Shown here piece after piece: positions 43,448 to 52,600 of a DNA stretch of 64,000 nt (within the stretch, counting starts at the first letter, position 1; the number at the start of each line of letters is the position of its first letter). Below the pieces are notes generated by a model, which saw only the letters and a list, made by a program, of their open reading frames with translations, searched no databases and was not told where the DNA came from. The DNA comes from Pseudomonas piscis (lineage in GTDB: Bacteria; Pseudomonadota; Gammaproteobacteria; Pseudomonadales; Pseudomonadaceae), in contig NZ_WHUV01000005.1 of the NCBI RefSeq assembly GCF_009380155.1, positions 1-64,000 on the forward strand. Direction: 5' to 3'. A program made the translations under genes and the position numbers.

Positions 43448-43927
43448 TCAGCCGCCTTGCTGCAGCACCGGGATCAACCGCGCCGGCTTGACCGACTTGA
43501 ACGAGAAACTGGAGTAGATCTCCTTGACCGCCGGCAAGGTCTGCAGCACCTCGCGGGCGAACTCGCCGAAGGACTCTAGGTCCTTGGCCAGCACTTCGAG
43601 GAGAAAGTCATAACGCCCGGAGACGTTGTGGCAGGCGATGATCTCGGGAATCTCCAGCAACCGTTGCTCGAAGGCCCGGGCGGTCTCGCGGGAGTGGGAT
43701 TCCATCATGACGCTGACGAAGGCGGTGACGCCGTAGCCCAGGGCCTTGGGCGAGAGGATCGCCTGGTAGCCGGTGATCACCCCGCTCTCTTCCAGGAGCT
43801 TGACCCGGCGCCAGCAGGGAGAGGTGGTGAGCGCGACACTGTCGGCCAGTTCGGCGGTGGTCAGCCGTGCGTTGTCTTGCAGCGCGACCAGCAGGGCTTT
43901 GTCGGTACGATCCAGGCCAGCGGGCAT
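43448..43927 (-). CDS. mdeR: Lrp/AsnC-family regulator of methionine gamma-lyase (MdeR-like)
   Basis: This 159-residue regulator has an N-terminal helix-turn-helix (LDRTDKALLVALQDNARLTTAELADSVALTTSPCWRRVKLLEESGVITGYQAILSPKALG) and a C-terminal RAM ligand-binding domain (VSVMMESHSRETARAFEQRLLEIPEIIACHNVSGRYDFLLEVLAKDLESFGEF). It is divergent from the methionine gamma-lyase gene, exactly as mdeR is from mdeA in P. putida, where it activates that gene in response to methionine. The symbol rests on that arrangement and family. Confidence 0.85.
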   Translation of the reverse strand: MPAGLDRTDKALLVALQDNARLTTAELADSVALTTSPCWRRVKLLEESGVITGYQAILSPKALGYGVTAFVSVMMESHSRETARAFEQRLLEIPEIIACHNVSGRYDFLLEVLAKDLESFGEFAREVLQTLPAVKEIYSSFSFKSVKPARLIPVLQQGG

Positions 43928-44050
43928 ATTTTGCCTCTTAATCTTGTTTTTATGGTTTTTTATTCCAATCGAGCGCTTTTACAGGGGCCAGATTAGAAAA
44001 TATTGCGCCGGATTTGAGCATAGCATTAGAGCAAATCAGGAGCGTCCACC

Positions 44051-45289
44051 ATGAACAATAAAAACAGTGACCTTGGTTTTTCCACCCGCGCCATCCATCA
44101 CGGCTACGACCCCCAGCAGCACCAGGGTGCGTTGATCCCGCCGATCTACCTGACGTCCACCTTCACCTTCGCCACTGCCGAATACGGCGCGGGTTGCTTT
44201 GCCGGCGAAGAGCCCGGCTATTTCTACACCCGTATCGGCAACCCGACCCTGGCCCTGCTGGAGTCACGCATGGCCGACCTGGAACACGGCGAGGCCGCGG
44301 TGGCCTTCGGCTCCGGCATGGGGGCCATCGCCGCCACTCTCTGGACCTTGCTGCGTCCGGGGGACGAGATCCTGGTCAACCGTACCCTCTACGGCTGCAC
44401 CTTCGCCCTGCTGCACCACGGCCTCGGTGAATTCGGGGTCAAGGTGCGCCATGTGGACATGGCCGAGCCAGGCCAGTTGCAGGCCGCCATCAGCCCCGAT
44501 ACGCGGGTGATCTACTTCGAATCGCCAGCCAACCCCAATATGCAATTGGTCGACATCGGCGCCGTGGCCGCGATCGCCCACCAGTACCGCGACCTCACCC
44601 TGGTGGTAGACAACACCTACTGCACGCCCTACCTGCAGCGCCCCCTGGAACTGGGTGCGGACCTGGTGCTGCATTCGGCCACCAAGTACCTGAGCGGCCA
44701 CGGCGACATCACCGCCGGCGTAGTCGTCACCCGCCAGGAACTGGCGCAGAAGATCCGCCTGCAAGGCCTGAAGGACCTGACCGGCGCCGTGCTGTCGCCC
44801 CAGGATGCCTTCCTGCTGATGCGTGGACTCAAGACCCTGGCCCTGCGCATGGACCGCCACTGCGCCAACGCCCTGGCCGTGGCTCGCTACCTGGAGGCGC
44901 ATCCGCTGGTGCAATGGGTGGCTTACCCCGGCCTGCCGTCCTTCGCCCAGTACGCCCTGGCCCGGCAACAGATGAAATTGCCCGGCGGCATGATCGCCTT
45001 CGAACTCAAGGGTGGCCTGGCCACCGGCACCCGTTTCATGAATGCCCTGCAACTGTTCAGCCGGGCGGTGAGCCTGGGGGATGCCGAGTCCCTGGCCCAG
45101 CACCCGGCGAGCATGACCCATTCCACCTACAGCCCCGAGGAGCGCGCCGAGCACGGCATCGCCGAAGGCCTGGTACGCCTGTCGGTGGGCCTCGAGGACA
45201 TCGACGACCTGCTGGCCGACCTCGACCAGGCCCTGCAAGCCTGCGCCGCCACCGCGCCGCTGCTGGCCTTCGGCAAGGCGCTGCCCTGA
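44051..45289 (+). CDS. megL: methionine gamma-lyase
   Basis: This 412-residue PLP enzyme of the Cys/Met metabolism family is nearly identical in layout to P. putida MGL. It has GFSTRAIHHGYDPQQHQGALIPPIYLTSTFTF, the active-site TLYGCTF with Cys116 (specific to methionine gamma-lyases) and the Schiff-base Lys212 in HSATKYLSGHGDITAG. It also has LFSRAVSLGDAESLAQHPASMTHSTYSPEER. It splits methionine into methanethiol, 2-oxobutyrate and ammonia. The ribosome site is AGGAGCG. A divergent Lrp-type gene controls it, and a binding-protein gene follows 103 bases downstream. Expected product: volatile sulfur compounds and isoleucine-type carbon. Confidence 0.95.
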   Translation: MNNKNSDLGFSTRAIHHGYDPQQHQGALIPPIYLTSTFTFATAEYGAGCFAGEEPGYFYTRIGNPTLALLESRMADLEHGEAAVAFGSGMGAIAATLWTLLRPGDEILVNRTLYGCTFALLHHGLGEFGVKVRHVDMAEPGQLQAAISPDTRVIYFESPANPNMQLVDIGAVAAIAHQYRDLTLVVDNTYCTPYLQRPLELGADLVLHSATKYLSGHGDITAGVVVTRQELAQKIRLQGLKDLTGAVLSPQDAFLLMRGLKTLALRMDRHCANALAVARYLEAHPLVQWVAYPGLPSFAQYALARQQMKLPGGMIAFELKGGLATGTRFMNALQLFSRAVSLGDAESLAQHPASMTHSTYSPEERAEHGIAEGLVRLSVGLEDIDDLLADLDQALQACAATAPLLAFGKALP

Positions 45290-45392
45290 ACCGGACCAGT
45301 TGCAAACTACCATCCGGATGGCCGCCGAGCCGGCCATCCATGCAGCACCCGCAACACCCTTAGAACCGTTACCCACAGGAGTGGAACCAACA

Positions 45393-46526
45393 ATGAGTCG
45401 TATCAATAACAAAGCCACCCAACTGCTCAGCGCCATGATCCTCGCCGGTCTCGCCTGCCATTCCCTGGCCGCCGACACCATCCGGATCGGTATCGCCGGG
45501 GCCAAGACCGGCCCGGTAGCGCAATACGGCGACATGCAGTTCAGCGGCGCGCGCATGGCCATCGAGCAGATCAACGCCAAGGGCGGCGTCGACGGCAAGA
45601 AGCTCGAAGCCGTTGAATACGACGACGCCTGCGATCCCAAGCAAGCGGTGGCCGTGGCCAACAAGGTGGTCAATGACGGCGTCAAGTACGTGGTCGGCCA
45701 CCTGTGCTCCAGTTCCACCCAGCCAGCGTCGGACATCTATGAAGACGAAGGCATCGTGATGATCACCCCGGCCGCCACCAGCCCGGAGCTGACCTCCCGT
45801 GGCTACAAAATGGTGTTCCGCACCATCGGCCTGGACAATGCCCAGGGTCCGGCGGCAGCGCGCTACATCGCCAAGCTCAAGCCCACCAACGTCGCCGTGC
45901 TCCACGACAAGCAGCAGTACGGTGAAGGTATCGCCAGCTCGGTCAAGGACATCCTTGGCAAGGAAGGTATCAAGGTGGCGATGTTCGAAGGCATCAACGT
46001 TGGCGAGCGCGACTACTCCTCGATCCTGGCCAAGATCAAGCAGGCCAACGTCGACTTCGTGTACTTCGGCGGCTACCACCCGGAAATGGGCCTGCTGCTG
46101 CGCCAGGCCAAGGAAAAGGGCCTGACCGCACGCTTCATGGGGCCTGAGGGCGTGGGCAACGACTCCATCTCGCAGATCGCCAAGGATGCCTCCGAAGGCA
46201 TGTTGGTGACCCTGCCCAAGTCCTTCGACCAGGACCCGGCGAACAAGGAGCTGGTGGCAGCCTTCGAAGCCAAGAAGGAAAACCCCAGCGGCCCATTCGT
46301 GCTGCCCTCCTACTCGGCAGTAGAGGTGATTGCCGGCGCCATCGCCGCAGCCAAGAGTGAAGATCCGGAGAAGGTCGCCGAGGCGATCCACGCCGGTACC
46401 TTCAAGACCCCGACCGGGGACCTGAGCTTCGATGAAAAAGGCGACCTCAAGGACTTCAAGTTCGTGGTCTACGAGTGGCACTACGGCAAGCCGAAGACAG
46501 CAACGGCCGATAACGCCGGGCTCTAA
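45393..46526 (+). CDS. branched-chain amino-acid-type ABC binding protein (LivJ/BraC-like)
   Basis: This 377-residue periplasmic binding protein has a signal peptide (cleavage near SLAADT) and a type I fold with IRIGIAGAKTGPVAQYGDMQFSGARMAIEQINAKGGVDGKKLEAVEYDDACDPKQAVAVANKVVNDGVKYVVGHLCSSSTQPASDIYEDEGIVMI, the classic LivJ/BraC text. Start ATG 45,393 has a CAGGAG site. No livHMGF genes are adjacent; it must share a permease encoded elsewhere. Its place behind megL suggests delivery of methionine or a related amino acid for degradation, an inference. Tandem hairpins follow the stop. Confidence 0.9.
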   Translation: MSRINNKATQLLSAMILAGLACHSLAADTIRIGIAGAKTGPVAQYGDMQFSGARMAIEQINAKGGVDGKKLEAVEYDDACDPKQAVAVANKVVNDGVKYVVGHLCSSSTQPASDIYEDEGIVMITPAATSPELTSRGYKMVFRTIGLDNAQGPAAARYIAKLKPTNVAVLHDKQQYGEGIASSVKDILGKEGIKVAMFEGINVGERDYSSILAKIKQANVDFVYFGGYHPEMGLLLRQAKEKGLTARFMGPEGVGNDSISQIAKDASEGMLVTLPKSFDQDPANKELVAAFEAKKENPSGPFVLPSYSAVEVIAGAIAAAKSEDPEKVAEAIHAGTFKTPTGDLSFDEKGDLKDFKFVVYEWHYGKPKTATADNAGL

Positions 46527-46534
46527 AGTCCCGT

Positions 46535-46594
46535 ACCGGGCGCCGCCAATCTGGCGGCGCCCGGACGCTTTCAGGTGCAAGGCCTGAAAGCGTC
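46535..46594 (+). terminator. two overlapping hairpins after the binding-protein gene
   Basis: The first hairpin pairs CCGGGCGCCGCCA (46,535-46,547) with TGGCGGCGCCCGG (46,551-46,563). The second pairs GGACGCTTTCAGG (46,562-46,574) with CCTGAAAGCGTCC (46,582-46,594). They share two bases. Neither has a T-run, so they may act as mRNA 3'-stabilising stems or a bidirectional block. Confidence 0.65.
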
Positions 46595-47240
46595 CGGCAA
46601 GACGGCCCTCCTGGAGCCAAACTTTTCGCCATAATTCCCGAGTACTCTAGTTGGGAATAAGTTGAAATCCTGGTAACAAAAAGAACCACGCCAGGTAACA
46701 CTTCCCTCTATCTCCATTCTAAAACCATACCCCCCAATCACTTTTAAATCAGGTCAGGTTTTTTCTGAAAATCGTTAGCGTGCTTTGTTTTATCCGCAAC
46801 TTTAAATCCTGAAACCTGCCCTGCAAGCTCAACTAAAATTCGCTCTAGAGCCCTGAAAAGCCCGAGACAGAAGGCCCCTGCCATTAATGAAAGCCCAAAC
46901 CATGGGGCGACAAGCTGTCGCTCGAACGCCTGCCCCTGTTAGGCAAAGGTCGCGCCATGGCGGTAACCAAGCACCCAATCAAGGCATTCTGCCATCCAAC
47001 TAAAACGTTAAAGCTAAAAACCAGTCCTCCAGCAAGCGTTACCGCCAAAGATGAAACTAATGTTACTGCACAAGCGAAAAACCACCGCAACTAAAAAGTC
47101 AATAAAGACAGATGCCAGCTCCACTTATTTCAGCAAAAAAATACTGTTTGCTAACTAAATTATATTTTGTATATCGTGCGCAACATCAAATTGCCAGCTT
47201 TAGAAGTCACTTCAGCCAGCATCTTTAAGGAGAGAAGAAC
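46595..47240. other. AT-rich gene-free leader of the collar-protein cluster
   Basis: About 650 bases without a supported gene, markedly AT-rich from about 46,620 on in an otherwise GC-rich region. A minus-strand open frame at 46,884-47,090 encodes a hydrophobic peptide but has no ribosome site I trust. A long untranslated leader, promoter region or xenogeneic-silencing target is plausible. Confidence 0.5.
47148..47175 (+). promoter_or_regulatory. predicted sigma-70 promoter of the collar-protein operon
   Basis: TTGCTA (47,148-47,153) and TATATC (47,170-47,175) are spaced by 16 bases in an AT-rich tract, about 65 bases ahead of the first collar gene. This is the best promoter-like pair in the leader. 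Confidence 0.35.
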
Positions 47241-47786
47241 ATGGATCCCTTTCTCGGCGAAATCCGCCTGTTCCCCTGGGGTTGGGCACCTGAAGGCTGG
47301 CTCCCGTGCGAGGGGCAAATCTTGCCATTCAACAGCAACGTGGCGCTGGCCTCCCTGCTGGGCAAGACCTTCGGTGGCGATGGCACCACCACCTTCGGCC
47401 TGCCGGACCTGCGTGGCCGGGTAGCCCTGGGACAGAACCTCAAGCCCTCGACTGTTCCTCCGATCATGGATGTCCATGTGCTGGGCACTCAGGGCGGCAC
47501 TGAAACAGTGGCCATGCCGCAAAGTTCGCTGCTCGCGCACACCCATGCCACCCATGTCTCGAATACCACCGGTAACGCTGGCCCTGCCGGCAACATTCCC
47601 GCCATCAGCTCGAACACCGCGGGCGCGGTTGCAAAACCGACCTACGCCCTGGCGGCGAACAATCCTATGCGCATCAACAGCGCCACGGTCGCTCCGACCG
47701 AGGGCTTGCCCATGCAGAACATGCAACCTTCCATCGTCGGCTGTTTCTGCATTGCCACGACCGGCACCTACCCTCCGCGCCCCTAA
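47241..47786 (+). CDS. phage tail collar domain protein 1 (MdpB-like)
   Basis: This 181-residue protein with the phage tail collar domain (PF07484) is of the kind annotated as microcystin-dependent-protein-like. The domain covers about residues 5-60: GEIRLFPWGWAPEGWLPCEGQILPFNSNVALASLLGKTFGGDGTTTFGLPDLRGRVALG. The middle (HTHATHVSNTTGNAGPAGNIPAISSNTAG) is Ala/Thr/Ser-rich like a fibre tip. The C-terminus MQPSIVGCFCIATTGTYPPRP is conserved with the next two genes. There is no signal peptide and no phage gene nearby. An AAGGAGAG site precedes ATG 47,241. It is first of three paralogues and probably assembles with them; function is unknown. Confidence 0.88.
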   Translation: MDPFLGEIRLFPWGWAPEGWLPCEGQILPFNSNVALASLLGKTFGGDGTTTFGLPDLRGRVALGQNLKPSTVPPIMDVHVLGTQGGTETVAMPQSSLLAHTHATHVSNTTGNAGPAGNIPAISSNTAGAVAKPTYALAANNPMRINSATVAPTEGLPMQNMQPSIVGCFCIATTGTYPPRP

Positions 47787-47821
47787 CGGCTATCTACAGG
47801 CCCTCAAGCAAGGAAACTGAT

Positions 47822-48397
47822 ATGTCTGAAGCCTTCGTCGGAGAGATCCGCATATTCGCTGGTAACTATCCACCTCAAGGTTGGACAGTGTGTGACGGCA
47901 AGCTTCTCTCGATCAACGACTACCAAATCCTGTATTCGCTACTGGGTACCCTGTACGGCGGCAACGGCACCACCACCTTCGCCGTGCCGAACTACTCCGA
48001 CCGCCTCGTTGTAGGGATGGGAAGTGGTCCGGGCCTGACCCCAAGGGCACTGGTGACAACCATGGGAGTGACAGCAGTCACCATGCGCCCGGAGAACACG
48101 CCAAGCCATAGCCACTCCTTCAACGTGAGCACCGACAACGCCACCTCCTCAGAACCCTCCCCCGCGGCCACTCCCAAGAAGATGACCTTCGGCACGTTCC
48201 CGGGTGCGGGCATCATCACTGGCCTGTACAGCAAGGGAACCGGTACCTCTCCCGCCCAAGCCCTGGACCCGGCCTTTCTCGACACGGCGCTGATCCCCCC
48301 CAGCATCAACGCGACCCCTCATTCAAACCTGATGGGCTCACTGAGCATCTGCTACATCATTTGCCTGGCCGGCCTGTACCCGACCCGCAGCCAGTAA
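47822..48397 (+). CDS. phage tail collar domain protein 2 (MdpB-like)
   Basis: This 191-residue paralogue of the previous protein has the collar domain GEIRIFAGNYPPQGWTVCDGKLLSINDYQILYSLLGTLYGGNGTTTFAVPNYSDRLVVGMG at about residues 6-65. A variable middle with NTPSHSHSFNVSTDNATSSEPSPAATPKK and the C-terminal SICYIICLAGLYPTRSQ follow. It lies 35 bases after the first gene with an AAGGAAA site. The three paralogues agree in both ends and differ in the middle, as subunits of one hetero-oligomer or differently targeted tips would. No export signal is seen. Confidence 0.88.
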   Translation: MSEAFVGEIRIFAGNYPPQGWTVCDGKLLSINDYQILYSLLGTLYGGNGTTTFAVPNYSDRLVVGMGSGPGLTPRALVTTMGVTAVTMRPENTPSHSHSFNVSTDNATSSEPSPAATPKKMTFGTFPGAGIITGLYSKGTGTSPAQALDPAFLDTALIPPSINATPHSNLMGSLSICYIICLAGLYPTRSQ

Positions 48398-48427
48398 CTT
48401 TTATCACTCAATCTGGAATGACCGATC

Positions 48428-48967
48428 ATGGACGCGTTTACCGGTGAAATCAGACTGTTCCCCTACAACTTCGCACCGCGAAACTGGGCCTATTGCGATG
48501 GTTCGACCCTTACTGTCCAACAGAATCCGGGGCTCTTTTCGGTCATTGGCAACATGTATGGCGGCACTCCAGGGATAACCTTCCAACTGCCCGATCTCAG
48601 CGGACGCGTCGCCATGGGTGCCGGAGCCCTCAGCCAGTTCGCCGTGGGTATCAAGATGGGCGCCGACCGGATACAGCTGCAGCCCAATAACATCTCGTCC
48701 CATACCCACTTGGTCCTGGCCAAGGACGGCAGCGAAACGGCAGCGGCCCTGGACACCCCCAACAACACCGCTTACCTGGCACAACCACGCAATGTGCGCT
48801 TGTACAGCACCGTCATCCCGACGTCGGGCGACCAAACGCTGGACCCCGGTACAGTGGGACCGGCCGGCAACCCCACGATCCCGCCGACGATGCGCAACAC
48901 CATGCAGCCCTACCTGACGTTGTGCTATTGCATCTGCCTGGATGGCGAGTACCCGATCAAACCCTGA
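48428..48967 (+). CDS. phage tail collar domain protein 3 (MdpB-like)
   Basis: This 179-residue third paralogue has the collar domain GEIRLFPYNFAPRNWAYCDGSTLTVQQNPGLFSVIGNMYGGTPGITFQLPDLSGRVAMGAG at about residues 5-63 and a C-terminus MQPYLTLCYCICLDGEYPIKP. It starts 30 bases after the second gene, with a weak ribosome site (GGAATGA). Its stop overlaps the acetyltransferase start (TGATG), coupling the two. All three collar proteins share a cysteine in the W-x-x-C-(D/E)-G motif and a C-x-C or C-x-x-x-C near the C-terminus, which could bridge subunits. Confidence 0.88.
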   Translation: MDAFTGEIRLFPYNFAPRNWAYCDGSTLTVQQNPGLFSVIGNMYGGTPGITFQLPDLSGRVAMGAGALSQFAVGIKMGADRIQLQPNNISSHTHLVLAKDGSETAAALDTPNNTAYLAQPRNVRLYSTVIPTSGDQTLDPGTVGPAGNPTIPPTMRNTMQPYLTLCYCICLDGEYPIKP

Positions 48968-49503
48968 TGACGTACTCCACGCACCTCCCACCAACGGCAG
49001 GCCCCCAGGTCGTACTGCGCCAGCAGGACGACCTCGATCGGGCGTTTCTGCATGGGCTGTACCTGTCGCGCCGCTGGGCCGAGGTCAGCGCGGTGCCCGG
49101 CTGGCATGACGCCCAGCGCCGTGCCTTCCTGGTGTCCCAGGCTGAGTTGCAACGCCAGCACTATGAAAAACACTACCCCGCGGCGGATTTCCTGATCATC
49201 GAGCAGGCGGGCCTCCCCATCGGGCGCCTGTGCGTGAATCGCCAGGCGAACGATGTGCGCATCGTCGATATCGCCCTGCTCCCGGCTTGGCACGGCCAGG
49301 GCATTGGCACGCAATTACTGCAGAGCCTGCTCGCCGAGGCCGATGCCCTGGGCCGCTCCTGCAGCCTGAGCGTCGAACAAGGCAGCCCGGCCCGCAGGCT
49401 CTATGAGCGCCTGGGCTTCCAGAGCGGCGCCGAAAGCGGCCTCTATACCCAGATGCAGCGGCCCGTCCGGCCTGTTGCACAAGAGGACCTCGACAACCCT
49501 TGA
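48967..49503 (+). CDS. GNAT acetyltransferase linked to the collar genes
   Basis: This 178-residue single-domain GNAT protein has the N-terminal FLHGLYLSRRWAEVSAVPGWHDAQRRAFLVSQAELQRQHYEKHYP, core strand VRIVDIALLPAWHGQGIGTQLLQSLLAEADALG (acetyl-CoA loop Q-G-I-G-T) and ARRLYERLGFQ. The start overlaps the stop of the third collar gene, so it is produced with it. It could acetylate the collar proteins, the autotransporter or a small molecule; the constant linkage suggests modification of a partner. Alternatively it is an immunity or detoxification enzyme. Only the fold is certain. Confidence 0.85.
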   Translation: MTYSTHLPPTAGPQVVLRQQDDLDRAFLHGLYLSRRWAEVSAVPGWHDAQRRAFLVSQAELQRQHYEKHYPAADFLIIEQAGLPIGRLCVNRQANDVRIVDIALLPAWHGQGIGTQLLQSLLAEADALGRSCSLSVEQGSPARRLYERLGFQSGAESGLYTQMQRPVRPVAQEDLDNP

Positions 49504-49617
49504 GTGTCGTGCAGGACCTGGCCATTGGGCCGGTTGTAGCGATGTTGTAACCGCTTGACCTTTATCAACATTCACGCTGGACACGACCCGCAAGCCGGTC
49601 GCAAGGCAGGAAGCCCC

Positions 49618-52600
49618 ATGAAAACGCCACTTATCGCGCTAGGTACCTGGGTGAAACGCCCACTGCTTTCACTCTTTATGCTGCTGGTCATGCTGCCCCT
49701 GGCGAACCAGGCAATGGCCGCGGCTCCAGTGATCACCAGCCCGGCCTCGGGCAGTACCTTGCCCAGCGTGGCGGTGGGCCAGTCCATGAGCATCCCCATC
49801 AGTTCCACTGGCGGAGCCCTGCCTCTGGACAAGTGGGTGGAATGCGATGCCAACGACCCGGACTACGATGGCGTGACCCCCTGCCTGCCCTCGGGCCTGA
49901 TCCTCGATCCGTCACCGGGCAGCGCAACCACCACGCTTCACGGCGCTCCAACCACCGCCGGCAGCTACACCTTCAGCATCACCCTCAATGACGGCCTGAA
50001 TCAGGGCGGTGTCGCCACCTACACCCTGTTGGTCACGGGCGGGGCAACGCCGACCCTGACGTCGGTCTCCCCCAACACCGGCACCACCGCCGGCGCTACC
50101 GCCGTCACCCTGAGCGGCACCAACCTGACCGGGGCGACCGCGGTCAGCTTTGGCGGCACGGCCGCCACGGGTTTTAGCGTCAGCAATGCCAGCACCATCA
50201 CCGCCACTACCCCGGCCCACGCCGCTGGCGCGGTGAATGTGATGGTTACCACCCCAAGCGGCACGGCGACCCTGACCAATGCCTATACCTATGCCGTGCC
50301 GGCTCCGACCGTTGGCCCGGTAAGCGCCACGGTCGTGGCCAACAGCAGCAGCAACCCGATCACCCTGAGCCTGAGTGGCGGCGCGGCCACCAGCGTGGCC
50401 GTCTCCACCGCCGCGACCCACGGCACCGCCACCGCCACGGGCACCAGCATCACCTACACACCCACCGCCGGTTACTCCGGCAGCGACACCTTTGCCTATA
50501 CCGCCACCAACGCCAGCGGCACCTCCAGCCCGGCCACCGTGACCATCACCGTCAGTGCGCCGACCCTGGCGATAACGCCGACCACTGTGCCCAACGGCAC
50601 TCAGGGCACGGCCTACAGCACGACCCTGACTGCCTCCGGCGGCACTGCGCCCTACACCTACGCAATCACCAGCGGCAGCCTGCCGGCCGGGCTGAGCCTG
50701 CACACCAGCAGCGGTTTGGTCAGTGGCACACCGAGCGCCAGTGGCACCGCCAACCTGACCGTCACCGCCACCGACGCCAACAGCGCCACCGGCTCCAGGG
50801 CCTACACCTTGACGATCAACGCTCAGGCGCCGGTTGCCAACGCCGTCAGCGCCACGGTCGTGGCCAACAGCAGCAGCAACCCGATCACCCTGAATATCAC
50901 CGGTGGCACCGCTGCCAGCGTGGCCGTCGCCACCGCCGCGACCCACGGGACCGCTACCGCCACGGGCACCAGCATCACCTACACACCCACCGCCGGTTAC
51001 TCCGGCAGCGACACCTTCGCCTATACCGCCACCAACGCCAGCGGCACCTCCAGCCCGGCCACCGTGACCATCACCGTCAGCGCTCCCACCCTGGTGATTA
51101 CTCCGGCCAGTTTCAGCAATGGTACGGTGGGCACGGCCTACAGCATCATTCTCAGCACCAGCGGCGGCACGGCGCCCTACTCCTACAACATCACCAGCGG
51201 CAGCCTGCCTTCCGGGCTGAGCCTGAATACCATCACCGGCGCGATCAACGGTACGCCAACGGCCAGCGGCACCAGCAACCTGACCATCACCAGCACCGAC
51301 AACAACGGTGTTACAGGCAACCAGGCCTATTCCCTGCAAATCAATGCACAGGCCCCAGTAGCCAACTCGGTCAGCGCCACGTTGGCAGCCAACAGCATCA
51401 GTAACCCGATCACCCTGAGCCTGAGTGGCGGTGCCGCCACCAGCGTGGCCGTCTCCACCGCCGCGACCCACGGCACCGCTACCGCCACCGGCACCAGCAT
51501 CACCTACACCCCTGCCCCTGGTTACTCCGGCAGCGACACCTTCGCCTATACCGCCACCAACGCCAGCGGCACCTCCAGCCCGGCCACCGTGAGCCTCACC
51601 ATCAACGCTCCAACCCTGGTGATTACTCCGGCCAGTTTCACCAATGGCACGGTGGGCACGGCCTACAGCACCATTCTCAGCACCAGCGGCGGTACTGTGC
51701 CCTACTCCTACAACATCACCAGCGGCAGTCTGCCCGCGGGCCTGAGCCTGAACACTCTCACCGGCGCGATCAGCGGTACGCCAACGGCCAGCGGCACCAG
51801 CAACCTGACCATCACTAGCACCGACAACAACGGTGTTACAGGCAACCAGGCCTATTCCCTGCAAATCAATGCACAGGCCCCAGTAGCCAACTCGGTCAGC
51901 GCCACGGTCGCGGCCAACAGCAGCAGTAACTCGATCACGTTGAGCATCACCGGCGGTGCTGCTACCAGCGTGGCCGTCTCCACCGCCGCGACCCACGGCA
52001 CCGCTACCGCCACCGGCACCAGCATCACCTACACACCCACTGCCGGTTATTCCGGCAACGACACCTTCGCCTATACCGCCACCAACGCCAGTGGCACTTC
52101 GAGCCCGGCCACCGTGACCCTCACCGTCAGTGCACCGACCCTGAGTATCAACCCCGCGACCCTGGGCGCAGGCACCAGCGGCACGGCCTACAGCGCGGTC
52201 CTCAGCAGTTCCGGAGGCAGCGCGCCCTACACCTACAGCATCACCAGCGGCAGCCTGCCCGCTGGCCTGAGCCTGAACTCCAGCACCGGGACAATCAGCG
52301 GTACGCCAACGGCCAGCGGCACCAGCAACCTGACCCTCACCAGCACCGATAGCAACGGCGCCACGGGCTCGCGGGCCTACTCGATCAGCATCAGCGCCGT
52401 GCCCATCAGCGTGCCGGCCTCCAGCCAGATCCTCTCGGCCGGAGAAGAAGCCATCGTCGACCTGACCCAAGGCGCCACGGGCGGCCCCTTCACCCAGGTC
52501 ATCCTGGGTACGGTGAGTCCGGCCTCGGCCGGTAGGGCCATGATGCGCGGCCCCTTCTCGATGCGCTTCGTGCCCTCGGCGGCCTTTGCCGGTACCGCGA

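Noticed and set aside
46884..47090. Minus-strand hydrophobic 68-codon frame in the AT-rich leader
   Set aside because: No convincing ribosome site, no partner gene, and an abrupt change to basic sequence after the hydrophobic part; not enough to call a gene.
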